Part shown: positions 51,280 to 61,544 of the stretch, piece after piece
Position numbering within the stretch: position 1 is the stretch's first letter
Layout: the number at the start of each line of letters is the position of its first letter
Assembly (NCBI GenBank): GCA_027886185.1
Contig: WOAB01000056.1
Span: 1,736,001-1,800,000, forward strand
Source of the DNA: Rheum nobile
Lineage: Eukaryota > Streptophyta > Magnoliopsida > Caryophyllales > Polygonaceae
DNA length: 64,000 bases
Direction: 5' to 3'
Position numbers and translations under genes: made by a program
Notes under the pieces: model-generated
The model's database searches: none
What the model saw: only the letters and a program-made list of their open reading frames with translations
What the model was told of the DNA's origin: nothing

Positions 51280-53576
51280 TTGAAAAGTATTTCCCTGCAA
51301 AGAAGGCAAACAGTTTGAAAAAGGCTATTAGCAACATTGAGCAGGAGGCTAACGAGAGCCTGTATGAGTACTTTGAGCGGTTCAAGAGACTTTGCTCAAG
51401 CTATCCGTTCCACGGGTACTCCAATCAAGATCTGGTGCTCCACATTTACAATGGTCTTCTGGACAATGAAAGGAGGATTGTCGATGCTGCATGTGGCGAC
51501 AATATTCTCAACACAACACCGGCAACAGCTATGGAGAAGATTCAGGAGATGGCAGAGGGCACAAGAAATTTCGGCAGAGCTTCTACCAAGAGAGGAGTCA
51601 ATGCTGCTGACTCTAGTCGCTCTGCGTATGCCAGTGATATTGCTGAGTTGAAGGACATGGTGAGGAGACTTACGCTGCAAGGAACTCCTCAGCAACTCAA
51701 AGCGTGTAGGGTCTGTGCCGATCAATTCCACCCCACTGACGTCTGTCCTCAACTACAAGATGATTCGCCTGCTGAAGTAAACGTTGTAGGAGGTTATGGA
51801 GATCCAAGACCTCAGCATGATCTCTACTCTAACACTTATAATCTGGGATGGAGAGACCACCCAAATTTTAGATGGAGGGATCAACAACAACAACCTCAGT
51901 TTCAACAACAACAACAGCCAATACCTCAATTTCTACAAAGGTCGCAAGATCCACAACCTCATGCATCTCCTTCAACTGCAGATATGCTCCAAGCCTTGAC
52001 GAAACATTTCACTACTCATGTTCAAGCCACAACGTCAAGCATAAAGAATTTGGAAACGCAGGTGAGCCAAATGGCTGAAGCCATCACGAGGATCGATGCA
52101 AAGATGTCGGGAAATCTACCATCTCAAACGGTAGTTAACCCACGGGCAAATGTTAGTGTTGTGACCCTTAGACGTGGAAAGCAATTGTCGGTCGCTCCTA
52201 GCGCTGATGGAGATGACTCAGAAACAAGAGAGCTTCTGGAAGAGGACCGCCCCCCGCGGCAGATTCTGGTCGCACCCCGCGGTAAGAATGAACCAGAGAA
52301 GGAGGATGTTATGTCGAGTTTGCCGCACCCCGCGGCATCGTTCTCACCGCCCCCCGCGGCAAACGCTGATTCTCGAGACTTTTTTGCTGACTCGCCGCAC
52401 CCCGCGGTAACTTCTGGCCGCACCCCGCGACAACCTTCTGGAGCAGTTGACGAGCCTTATGTGGACACCTACGTTCATCCATACTTTCCTCCTCTCGGTT
52501 CCGAAAAGCCACCCGCCCCATTCCCAGAGGCGCTCAAAGAGAGAAGGGTAGTCGACGACAAGGACCTTTTCGAAACTTTCAGCAAGTGTGAGGTTAACAT
52601 CCCTTTGCTCAAACTTGTTAAAAGCATTCCCAAGTATGCTCGGTTCTTGAAGGAGCTTTGCACGATCAAGAGGAACCAGAAGCAGAAGAAAAAGAAGCAG
52701 GTCCATGTGAGCGAGCAAGTATCTGCTGTATTTCAAAAGCGTTTGCCCAAGAAGTGCAGTGATCCAGGTATGTTCTCTATCCCTTGCATCATTGGTGAGA
52801 CAAAGATTGATAAGGCTATGCTAGATCTTGGTGCAGCTATTAATGTCTTACCATTGTCGTTCTATGAGTCCCTTGGTCTGCCACCACTACAGGACACTAG
52901 ACTAGTTATTCAATTAGCTGATGGAACCAATGTCTACCCGAAAGGGGTTGTTGAGGATGTCCTTGTTATGGTAGATACGCTGATTTTTCCCACTGATTTT
53001 TATGTTCTTGATATGAATGGTGGTACAGGTGCACATATGCTGATAGGTAGACCTTTCATGAAAACTGCAAATACCACAATTGATGTTAGAAGTGGGAAAT
53101 TAACTATGAAATTTGATGGAGATGGAGTTGAATATAACATATATGATATGAAACCCGTCATTAACACCTCTTTGAACTTTGTTGATGTAATGAGTCATAA
53201 CCCTTTGGATGAATTACAACCTATACTAGAGGATCCCATAGTTGACTTGTCTGTCGATATTACTGTATCTTCTAATCTACAGGAAGTCACGGCTTTATTG
53301 GATGAGAAGGGTGAGTCTCCTACTTCTCTTTTGGGCATTGGCCCCACTGTGCTAACTCCGAGCGAGAAGCTCGTTCCCTATATGGTGCAGGCCCCTGAAG
53401 TTGAAGTTAAACACCCCCCTCATCGATCTAAGTATGGGGGGAAGGCGACTACGAAGGCCAAGGTGGAGGAGCCGTTGAAAAAGAGGAATGGTCTAAGGTT
53501 CAAACCTTTCCATGATTGGTTCAGGAAGGAGGTGCTGAATGAGAGGGTACCTAAGGAACCCGATGTTGTGGATTAA
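51228..53576 (+). CDS. Gag-protease polyprotein, N-terminus deleted
   Basis: The open frame enters from the LTR without an ATG. Gag homology starts at about 51280 with EKYFPAKKANSLKKAISNIE, then YEYFERFKRLCSSYPFHGY and AACGDNILNTTPATAM. A Q-rich stretch and a repeat-rich linker follow. The retroviral-type aspartic protease comes near residue 530: IDKAMLDLGAAINVLP and IGRPFMKTANTTIDV. The catalytic motif reads DLGA where DSGA or DTGA is usual; DLGA is common in plant Athila/Tat-type elements. The stop is at 53574-53576, with no polymerase domain afterwards. The product is unlikely to be made as shown, because its natural start is lost. Confidence 0.85.
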   Translation: MLNPYLIAIALLSLEGFLEKYFPAKKANSLKKAISNIEQEANESLYEYFERFKRLCSSYPFHGYSNQDLVLHIYNGLLDNERRIVDAACGDNILNTTPATAMEKIQEMAEGTRNFGRASTKRGVNAADSSRSAYASDIAELKDMVRRLTLQGTPQQLKACRVCADQFHPTDVCPQLQDDSPAEVNVVGGYGDPRPQHDLYSNTYNLGWRDHPNFRWRDQQQQPQFQQQQQPIPQFLQRSQDPQPHASPSTADMLQALTKHFTTHVQATTSSIKNLETQVSQMAEAITRIDAKMSGNLPSQTVVNPRANVSVVTLRRGKQLSVAPSADGDDSETRELLEEDRPPRQILVAPRGKNEPEKEDVMSSLPHPAASFSPPPAANADSRDFFADSPHPAVTSGRTPRQPSGAVDEPYVDTYVHPYFPPLGSEKPPAPFPEALKERRVVDDKDLFETFSKCEVNIPLLKLVKSIPKYARFLKELCTIKRNQKQKKKKQVHVSEQVSAVFQKRLPKKCSDPGMFSIPCIIGETKIDKAMLDLGAAINVLPLSFYESLGLPPLQDTRLVIQLADGTNVYPKGVVEDVLVMVDTLIFPTDFYVLDMNGGTGAHMLIGRPFMKTANTTIDVRSGKLTMKFDGDGVEYNIYDMKPVINTSLNFVDVMSHNPLDELQPILEDPIVDLSVDITVSSNLQEVTALLDEKGESPTSLLGIGPTVLTPSEKLVPYMVQAPEVEVKHPPHRSKYGGKATTKAKVEEPLKKRNGLRFKPFHDWFRKEVLNERVPKEPDVVD
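52247..52431 (+). repeat. CGCACCCCGCGG repeats in the gag linker
   Basis: About seven copies of a 12-14-bp unit, CCGCMCCCCGCGGYA, encode PHPA/PPPA/PRG-type residues. The same unit occurs in both LTRs (near 50680-50705 and 55690-55730) and after the stop (53783-53800). Confidence 0.85.
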
Positions 53577-55291
53577 GGTTGTTCGAGTAGTATGTCGAGC
53601 CAACGACATTAACTAAGGCGTTGCTCGGGAGGCAACCCGAGGTATCGTTTTTTCCTTCTTTCTTTTATCTTTGAGATTTCATCGCATAGCTAGGTAGTTT
53701 GTTTTTGCTTTTGTTTCATTTCGCCTGTGCACTAACACGCAGGTACATAAGAAAATGAGCAAAATGAGGTTCTGGAGAGCTCACCGCACCCCGCGGTGGG
53801 TGCGGTGGGCACCCTTTACTTTCTGCTTGTTCAAAAAAAAAAAAAAAAAGGGCCCCGAAAAAAACCTTAAACAGGGAGTAAAAAAAAAATCGCAAAAACA
53901 ACAAAAAAGAGTTCTACCGTAGGCTAGGGGTGAGCACGGGCCGACGAAACCGAAGCCCGAACCGAAGCCGGCCCGAAAAACCCGAACCCATACTCCTTCG
54001 GTTCGGGTTTCGGGCCGCACTTTTTAACATTTCGGGTTTCGGGTCGGTTTGGGTCGGGTTCGGTTCAGATTTCGGATTTTAGTGCATTTTTTGCCTTTTT
54101 TCCCCTTCGGACGCTGTTTAGCCCGAACCCGACCCGAACCCCAACCGAAGTGTTCAGGTTCGGTCTTCGGTCCCATGTTTTTGGGCTTTTCGGGTTCGGG
54201 TTTTTCGGGTTCGGTTCGGTTCGGGTCGGGTTCTGGCCCATGCTCACCCCTACCGTAGGCCAGCTGTCCGGAGTTTTCCATGAAGAAGGTGTGCATCATG
54301 TTGTCAAGGAGGAGACATTCGCCCCACACATTATTTGGCAACGATGATGGCCCTACAGTCGACAGCTGGAGAGGAGGAACACCAAGGCCCACACCATGAT
54401 GACATCCGGGCCCATTTTTTGTGTTCTTAGAAGGCCGTGCAACCCCGATATCATTGTTTTACCACTACCCACCAAAGTGGTTCCCTATGGTTGCACGGTA
54501 GAAGAAGACTCCCGCTCAACACCAGAGACATGAGCTTTCATGAATATACCGCCAGCAACAACGTACGTGTCCAAGCCAACTCAGCGGCGTCTGTGAGTTA
54601 TTTTTTTGCTCTTCCATATGCTTCTATTCTTTTGTCTTTCATTACATTGAGGACAATGCAATGTTTAAGCATGGGGGAGGGTTTTATACTTCCTATGTCG
54701 TTGAGAAGAAAAAATTGAAAAGAGCCAAAAATTTGAAAAAAAGGCTATCATAGAAATCCTGGGATAGGTCGAAAACCCGAAAGGGCGGCCTAGGTAATAA
54801 GCAGATGGCTTGGACCAGCATTAGGCTGGGGTAATAATTGGTCAAGAGTGACGTGAGCTTATGTGAGTACATCTATTGGAAAATGAAATGAGTGGCTTGG
54901 TGAAAACCTGAAAGGGCGCCTTGGCAAAATGAGCGAAAAAGAAGAAGAGTGATTTTAGGATTTCTCATTATTCTTGGCGAAGCGTCATAAGAAGAGGAGT
55001 CAAAGAAGGATTGTCGGGTATGTCACTCTGGGAGACATAATGAGTCATAGATGGAGGCTAGGATTAGAGGTTACTCACACTATTGGATGTCCGGGTTAAG
55101 CTTGGGGGAAGTACTCTGCTTGCCCCTTAAGCTTGTTGAGTTGTGGATGAGTTTGGTGCCAGGAGCTTGGCATGGGTTAGGTGACTCTTAGTTGGAGGAT
55201 ATGCTTCCTGAGACCTTGGGTGCTGCATTGGAGGAGTAGACTCTTTATTAGTTTACTCGAGGACGAGCAAATGTCTAAGCATGGGGGAGTT
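53577..55291 (+). other. Untranslated 3' part of the gag-protease element
   Basis: It starts with a GTTGCTCGGGAGGCAACCCGA stem-loop region just after the stop and contains an A-run near 53826-53845. The inserted hAT MITE lies at 53925-54252. No long frame matches polymerase domains. Confidence 0.7.
53925..54252. mobile_element. hAT MITE nested in the retrotransposon
   Basis: The ends TAGGGGTGAGCACGGG and CCCATGCTCACCCCTA are inverted repeats. The perfect 8-bp target duplication CCGTAGGC is at 53917-53924 and 54253-54260. The 328-bp interior is built from CCCGAACCGAA / TTCGGTTCGGG repeats in both orientations. Confidence 0.9.
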
Positions 55292-56682
55292 TGATAAGCA
55301 CTACTTTGTAGGGCTTAAGTAAGAGTCATTAGAGGGTTTATTGGTGTCATTCGGGTAAATTTAGACACATTCATGTGCATGGAATTTGGGAGCGAAGTTT
55401 GGTGTTTTTGGAGGTGTTTGAGCTATTTTGGAGATCATAGAAGACACTGAGGAAGAAGCCACCAGTAAAAGACGCAAAGGAAGTGAAGAGAAGAGTAGAA
55501 GAACAGTATGCTGAATTCAATTGGTTCGTTCTCTCTACTCAGATGTCCAAATGGAGTGATTCCAACTCGAGGAGTTAGATCTTGAAGTCTACTACAAGTC
55601 CTCAAAATATGAGCGCAATCAGAGTTGGGAATCAAAAGTTATGTCATTTTGCCTGAAGTATCGCAGATGTTGAAGGCCAATGAAGACTGTCGCACCCCAC
55701 GGCATGAAGTACATCGCACCCCGCGGTGGCAACGCGCTGACGAGATTTATTTCCGAGTTTTTATTTCGTTCTATTTTATTTCCGAGACTTAGTTTCCTAG
55801 TTTGTTATTTTATTTTCTTTATTTCTGAATTATTACTTTAGTATTTAAGTTAGGTTTAAGACTCTTTTAGAGCATCATCTACTCTTAACCCTAGTTGTCA
55901 CTTTTCATATTTGTCCTATCACAAACCCTAATGGAGAATTAAACCTCCATTATTGCACTTGACAGTTTAAAGCCAGCAATTGATTGGTTGTGAGTTTTCT
56001 ACTCTTGTTCGTTTTCCTATCTAGTTGGATTAATTCTCTTGCGCTTGATTGTCTATTAGTTTATGTTGATTTATCTAGAGTAGCTACCTAGGTCTATTGA
56101 TATCTTCCTGATTGCTAGGACTTGTGATTCTGGGTTCGGGTTGCATATCTAGTGGCAAGCACGATTTACATAAGCGGGTTGCGAGTGTTCATCGTGAGAG
56201 AGAGTTAATTGCATGCTTATAGTAACGGGTTGTTTCTATTGCATGTATCTTGTTGAATCATTGTTTGATTGCTATTGCTTTATTGAGTCTTGAAGGTTTT
56301 CGGATTTGATTTAGTAATAAGTACTATTAGGGCTGGCAGAACTAATAGTTATCTAAGATCAGGATAAGAACAACTATAAGAAAGTTAAGAACTAGAGATT
56401 GATAGAATTCCGTGATCGACCATTCTCTTGTTGTGTGGATCTTTGTTAAGTGTGGCGCTTTTCCTCATCATATTCACAACCTTTACTTGCAAACTTGTTT
56501 ACTTGTTACTTTGTTTCGAGATTTCTACAACCCCCCCCCCCCCTAGTTCCTAGTTGGTGACTTGAGAAACACAAGAATAAATAACCTGATTTCTTTGGGT
56601 TCGACCCTGACTTGCTTGCTATACTCTGTTTAGTAGGTATATTAGGATTTCTTTGATTACGCATACGACTTTAGGCCTGTCA
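55292..56682 (+). repeat. Complete 3' LTR
   Basis: 1,391 bp, starting TGATAAGCAC and ending TGTCA. A run of about 15 C lies at 56530-56545. It supplies the LTR end missing from the left copy. Confidence 0.9.
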
Positions 56683-56687
56683 TGCAC

Positions 56688-57020
56688 CCGCCCGTTTTCC
56701 CCCCAAAAAATAAGCGTTTTTTTCAAATAAAATCCGGTCGTGCTGAATTATTGCGTTTTTTTGGCTTTTTTAATCTAGGCCTTTAGTTTCTTTGGATCAA
56801 ATGACCCATATTCATTATTATTTCTCACATAAACTCTCTTTCTCACCGGATCCGCATCTAATAAATAAATATATGAGAAATATGATTTTTGGTCAATTAG
56901 TATATTCCATAAAAATTATTTAAAAAGTAATTATTTGTAAGTTAAATAATAACATAATCCTGAAATACGCTTAATAACTATAATTATTTTTAATAGATGA
57001 GATCTATAAATTAAAACAAT
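56688..57020. other. Intergenic sequence, AT-rich
   Basis: Nothing gene-like is visible. Confidence 0.4.
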
Positions 57021-57320
57021 GGAAAAATGACTCTAAATAATATCAACTATGACCTTTGAACCATAAATAATACAAACTTTAAAAATTATAAAAACGTACC
57101 TAAACTATGACAATGTAAACCAAAAATGATATGAATATATTTTTCCAGTGAATTTTCTAACGGGTATGCTATGATGGAGTCGAAAATGTAATTTGTCAAA
57201 AAAACATTACAATTAAAATTACACTTTATTTGTATAATAATGACTGATTTGTTTAAAAAGTTATCTGTTAAAAAATATGACCGATTTTCTTTTGTTTGTG
57301 TTGTTGTAACTTGTAAGATG
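57021..57320. mobile_element. Short inverted-repeat element, copy 2 (truncated)
   Basis: It matches copy 3 from GGAAAAATGACTCTAAATAA to the word AAGATGTCAAT, then breaks off. The right half is replaced by the 5S-like segment. Confidence 0.65.
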
Positions 57321-57364
57321 TCAATAACTATAAGGCCCACAGCCTTAGAAACGCTATCCCCATA

Positions 57365-57445
57365 CTAACCGGGAACTTCCCAGGAGGTCACCCATCCCAT
57401 GACTACTCCCGCCCTAGCACATTTAACTTCCTAGTTCTTTGTCCA
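57365..57445 (-). other. 5S rRNA-derived sequence
   Basis: On the minus strand AAGTTAAATGTGCTAGGGCG, GGAGTAGTCATGGGATGGGT and GACCTCCTGGGAAGTTCC closely follow the 3' two thirds of plant 5S rRNA with several substitutions. The 5' part of 5S is absent. It could be a 5S pseudogene, a 5S-derived SINE, or a piece of a Cassandra-type LTR, which carries 5S sequence. Confidence 0.75.
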
Positions 57446-57456
57446 CACTTAAACCA

Positions 57457-58004
57457 GGAAAATGACTCTAAATAATATCAATTATGACATTTGAACCAAA
57501 AAATAATACAAACTTTAAAAATTATAAAAACGTACCTAAACTATGACAATATAAACAAAAAATGGTATAAACGCATTTTCGAGTGAATTTCCTAACGTGT
57601 ATGCTGAGATGGAGCCGAAAATATAATTTGTAAAAAAAATTACACATCAAATTACACTTCATTTGTATAATAATGACTGGTTTGTTTAAAAAGTGATCTG
57701 TCAAAAAATATGACTGGTTTTCTTTTGTTTGTGTTGTTGTAACTTGTAAGATGTCAATTATTGATATTGGTTTGTGTATTTTTGTAATATATATGAGGTG
57801 TAATTTAATGTTAAAGCGGAAATATGACAACTTATTTTTCCGGCTCCACATCAGCAAACCTGTCGGAAAATTCACCGGGAATTATATCCATACCATTTTT
57901 TGTTAAATATTGATATAGTTTGGGTATATTTTTACAATTTTTAAAGTTCGTATTATTTTTTGGTTCAAGGCTAACAGTTGGTATTATTTAGAGTGATTTT
58001 TCCT
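57457..58004. mobile_element. Short inverted-repeat element, copy 3
   Basis: The left end AGGAAAATGACTCTAAATAA matches the reverse complement of the right end (AGGAAAAATCACTCTAAATA). The interior matches copy 1. About 548 bp; nothing is encoded. Confidence 0.7.
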
Positions 58005-58011
58005 AAAACAA

Positions 58012-58527
58012 TCTACTATATATCTATTAAACCAAAATAATTTTATGTCACATAACACTCCTTACGAAGTCTACAAACTTCTTATGCCACATGACATTTT
58101 CTCAATTTTTCCCTTTAGATATTTGTTTCCCATTTTTAGCCTTAGGGAAATCTTTATGATTTAATTGGATATGATTTAATATATCTTGATGTAATATTTT
58201 CCTTTACTAATTCACTTAAAAGTTAGATCAGATTATTAATTGATAATTATAATAAAATTTGAAATCAAATATTATTAGCTTTCAATTAATCTATTATATA
58301 TATATATATATCTATTAAAACAAAACTTCTTTATTAATTTATTATTAGTAGATATTTTTTATCGTACTTATCTTAATTTCATTTATATTGTCACTAATTA
58401 CTAATTAGGTATGTTTTTCATTTATTTAATATTTTTAAATGTAAAATTGATATATTTTTAATAATTAAAAAATATCAACATAAAATTTATCCAAAACCCG
58501 TGCACGGAACGGGAAAACTAAGCTAGT
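58012..58527 (+). mobile_element. Short non-autonomous Helitron, both ends visible
   Basis: It starts TCTACTATATATC after A58011. It ends with a hairpin (CCCGT/ACGGG, 58497-58513), 9 nt, then CTAGT, followed by T58528. Insertion between A and T without target duplication is the Helitron pattern. It is 516 bp with no open frame. Confidence 0.8.
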
Positions 58528-58532
58528 TAATA

Positions 58533-58770
58533 CTCCCCCCGTTCATTTTTATTTGTCCTTTTAAAAAAATTCACACATATTAATAAAGTCATTGAATGTG
58601 TTTTGAAAATCTATTTTTTTCTCAATTTAGTCAATCACCAGTTACCACCCTTTATAACCAATAGATGAAGAGAAAAAAACAATATAACCAAATTCCAATA
58701 CAAAATTTATGAACTATATATGATAAATTGTCTTGAAATCCTATAAGGACAAATATTTATGAACAAAATT
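58533..58770. mobile_element. Worn Stowaway-like MITE
   Basis: The left end CTCCCCCCGTTCATTTTTAT and the right internal AAGGACAAATATTTATGAAC are related as inverted repeats, but the outer right end is eroded. Confidence 0.35.
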
Positions 58771-59239
58771 TAATTTTTTTCCGAAGTAAGCAATTTTTTA
58801 AAATTTATTCTGGCTCGATTTATAACTTATTCCGAAAATAGCGACTCTTTGAAAGAGTGTCGCTGCACCAAACAACGATCCAAACCAAAGTTGATAATTA
58901 ATTTTAAAAATTTATAAACCATATGAGTCGACTCATACTTTTTTACAAATTTTATGTATACTTTTTTAAAAATAAAAACAAAAACATTGTGTGTATGGGT
59001 CGCTTTTGGAAACAGCGACTCATACACCTAAATGGAAAAGTTAAATTTGTATCAAAAAATAATGAAATTAAGGGTCCGTTCGGCACACAACTCATCGCGA
59101 CTTATCCTCCCAGATAAGTCTCTAAAGCTTAAGTCCACCCAAAAAACGCGTTCGGTATTTCTCCGACTTATCGCGACTTATGAAGACTTATTTTAACTTA
59201 TTTTTGGCCAAAAACATAAGCTTCATTTCCCAACTTATC

Positions 59240-60179
59240 TGATGTTGGATCTAACTTATCGATTCTTTTTACCTGGAAATTGCCCCATGTACCCCGATAT
59301 TCTCATCCTCCTCTCTCGTCTATCTTTTTTGTTCCTCGTCATCAATCCTCTTCCGGCCGGCATGAACCTCGGATCTCCAGCTTTATTTGAGGTCATATTC
59401 CTCCTCGCCATCGTCTTCTTGGTTCCTCTTCCTCCTCGCCATCGTCTTCCTCTTCCGGCGAGAACCTTGAACCTCAGATCTCCTCTTCCTCCTCGTCGTC
59501 GTCTTTCTTGGTTCCTCTTCCGACGACCTCCGGCTTCACTGTAGGCGGTACGAACCCTATCGTCATTTTTCCCTCGCAACAGCTATGAACCCCAACGTCA
59601 TTCAGTGAGAACTCACTCCTCATCCTTCCCTCGCAGCAGGTACGAACCCTAAACCCTATTTTCCGAACAAGGCTGTATGTTATTCATCCTCATTTTTGAA
59701 TCAATCTTGTGCAAATCTTTGATTCTATGTTTTTTCGTATGTTCTTCAGCATCTAGGGTTTCCCATCTATGGCTTTGTTTACAGTGGTGCTCCTCTTCGC
59801 ATTCGCAGGTCCTTCGGAGATTTGGATTTTTACTGGCCTGGGCGGGAAGTTCTTCATCTTTTAGTCGAAGTCTAATGCAAAACCAGAATCCCAACAGTGC
59901 TAAGCTAGTAGGATTTCCTCTTGGAAAGAAAAGACTAGATAAGCTATCCAATCAGTAGATATGCTGAGAACTCTACGAGGAAAGGAACATCCCATAGAAA
60001 GCTTTCTCCTAGAATATATATATAATGAAGATCATCATTGAACGGAGGATAACATCCGAGAAGGATATGATAGACTACGGTTCAAAGCTTTCGAAGGAAC
60101 TAGCTAGAGCTGGATCTGCTGAACCTGAGGGAATAAGGAAAGAAGCAAGCTTGGGTGCTTTATTTCTTTTTGCTTGTAA
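59240..60179. other. Leader-like sequence of unknown origin
   Basis: CT-rich, CCTC-repeat sequence with AACCCTAAACCCTA-like words resembles a nuclear leader, and short open frames follow. None is recognised. The part 59880-60179 could be organelle-derived like the rpl16 piece after it; I cannot confirm this. Confidence 0.3.
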
Positions 60180-60183
60180 GGGT

Positions 60184-60394
60184 AAGAGTTTTCCCGGATA
60201 TCCATATTACCGGGAAACCTACGGAAGTTAAAATGGGAAGAGGAAAAAGAAATCCTACGGGTTGGATTACTCGTGTGTCCACGAGACAAATCCCATTTGA
60301 AATGGATGGTGTTACTTTGTCAAATGATCGGCAAGTCGTTGCATTAGCGGCGCATAAACCATGTTCGTCAACCAAGTTTGTTAAGTGGTCGTAA
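60184..60394 (+). pseudogene. rpl16: Mitochondrial rpl16 C-terminal fragment
   Basis: The frame reads RVFPDIHITGKPTEVKMGRG, then NPTGWITRVST, FEMDGVTLSN and AHKPCSSTKFVKWS, with TAA at 60392. These are the last 70 or so residues of the bacterial-type L16 ribosomal protein as encoded in plant mitochondria. Several substitutions (for example RG/KR and Q/K changes) suggest relaxed constraint. The frame is intact, but the N-terminal half is missing and no clear transit peptide is fused, so a nuclear copy of mitochondrial DNA is likelier than a working transferred gene. Confidence 0.75.
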
Positions 60395-61544
60395 CGTAGT
60401 CCACCGATATTCATAGAGAAAAAGGTATTTGTCCATCGATATTCATTGTGAAAAAGGTATGAGTTACACAATCTTGGCTTGTACGGAGTATCGAGGATGG
60501 CTGGGAATGTTGTGTTGTCCATCTTTGAGTTACTGTTTGTCCATCTTTGATCTATTGTCCACTGATGCCAGAATGATATTGTTATTCTTTTTGTTCTGCT
60601 TCTACTGTGATGTATTTGTCCTAATTTTTGGAAAGAATTAAGGACACTGATACCAGAATGAGTATTGAGGATGGATGGATAGGAATGTTGTGTTTTCAAT
60701 TGTTCTGCTTCTTTTTGTTCTTCTTCTACTATGATGTATTTCTTTTTGTTCTGCTTCTGCCATAATGATATTGATCTATTGTCCACTGATGCCAGAATGA
60801 GTATTAAGGATGTATGGGAATGTTGTGTTTTCAATTGTGATGTATTTGTCCTTAATTTGGGAAGAATGAGGAATTGTGATTGATGTATTTGCAATTGTGA
60901 TCTATTTGTCCTTAATTTGGAAAGAAAGAGGAATTGTGATATATTTTTTCAAGCAATGTTGGCCAGAATGAGGCTTCATTTTGTACCTGCTTGTACTGAG
61001 TTCTCATATTGTTGGTGTGTTGGCCAGAATGAGTGGTGTGATTTGAATCTGTTTGACATCTAAAGCCAATTCCTGGTGTGTTGGTTGTGTGTTTGAGTGG
61101 TGTGTTGGCTTACTGGTGTGTTGCCTTTACTGGTGTGTTGGCTTGACTGGTGTGTTTGAGTGGTGTGTTGGCTTGAAGGGTGTGTTTGAGTGGTGTGTTG
61201 GCTTTACTGGTGTGTTGGCTTTAGTGGTGTGTTCTGAATCTGTTTGACATTAACACACAATTCATTTTTTCAAGCAATGTTTGTTGAATTTGTTTGACAT
61301 TAACACACAATTGGATGTGTTGGCCAAAATGAGTGACCATTGGAAGATAGTATGGTTTAATGTTCACCTGAGTTCTGCTTATAGGACTTGAGGTTCACCT
61401 GAGTTCTGCTTTGGACTTGAGGTTCACCTGAGTTCTCATAATTTACACTTTTATGGTTGAGAATGATTATTTTCTATAGTGTTGCATTGTATTGAACTTC
61501 AGCATTAACTTTTTATTCTTCAACTTGCAAGTTTTGGAAGATAA
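60395..61544. repeat. Low-complexity region with short repeats
   Basis: Repeated phrases include CCACTGATGCCAGAATGA and TTTGTCCTTAATTTGG. A minisatellite of GGTGTGTTGGCTT units fills 61070-61245, and GAGGTTCACCTGAGTTCT is repeated at 61360-61440. No gene is seen. Confidence 0.6.

Larger units (their letters stand above)
50270..56682 (+). mobile_element. LTR retrotransposon with gag and protease only
   Basis: The target duplication TGCAC is at 50265-50269 and 56683-56687. The LTR begins TGATAAGCAC and ends TGTCA. The polypurine tract ATGGGGGAG lies just before the right LTR. The gag and protease style matches Ty3/Gypsy elements of the Athila/Tat side. No reverse transcriptase, RNase H or integrase is present between 53577 and 55291. 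The left LTR lacks its last 381 bp and no primer site remains, so a deletion removed the LTR end, the leader and the start of gag. Confidence 0.9.

Noticed and set aside
53990..54392. Pro/Glu/Arg-rich frames around the hAT MITE
   Set aside because: They arise from translation of the TTCGGG repeat and overlap the MITE borders.
59256..59579. Arg/Gly-rich minus-strand protein
   Set aside because: It is the complement of CT-rich, CCTC-repeat leader-like sequence; its composition explains the open frame.
60184..60394. Working nuclear rpl16 gene
   Set aside because: Only the C-terminal half is present and no transit peptide or splice join to one is evident.
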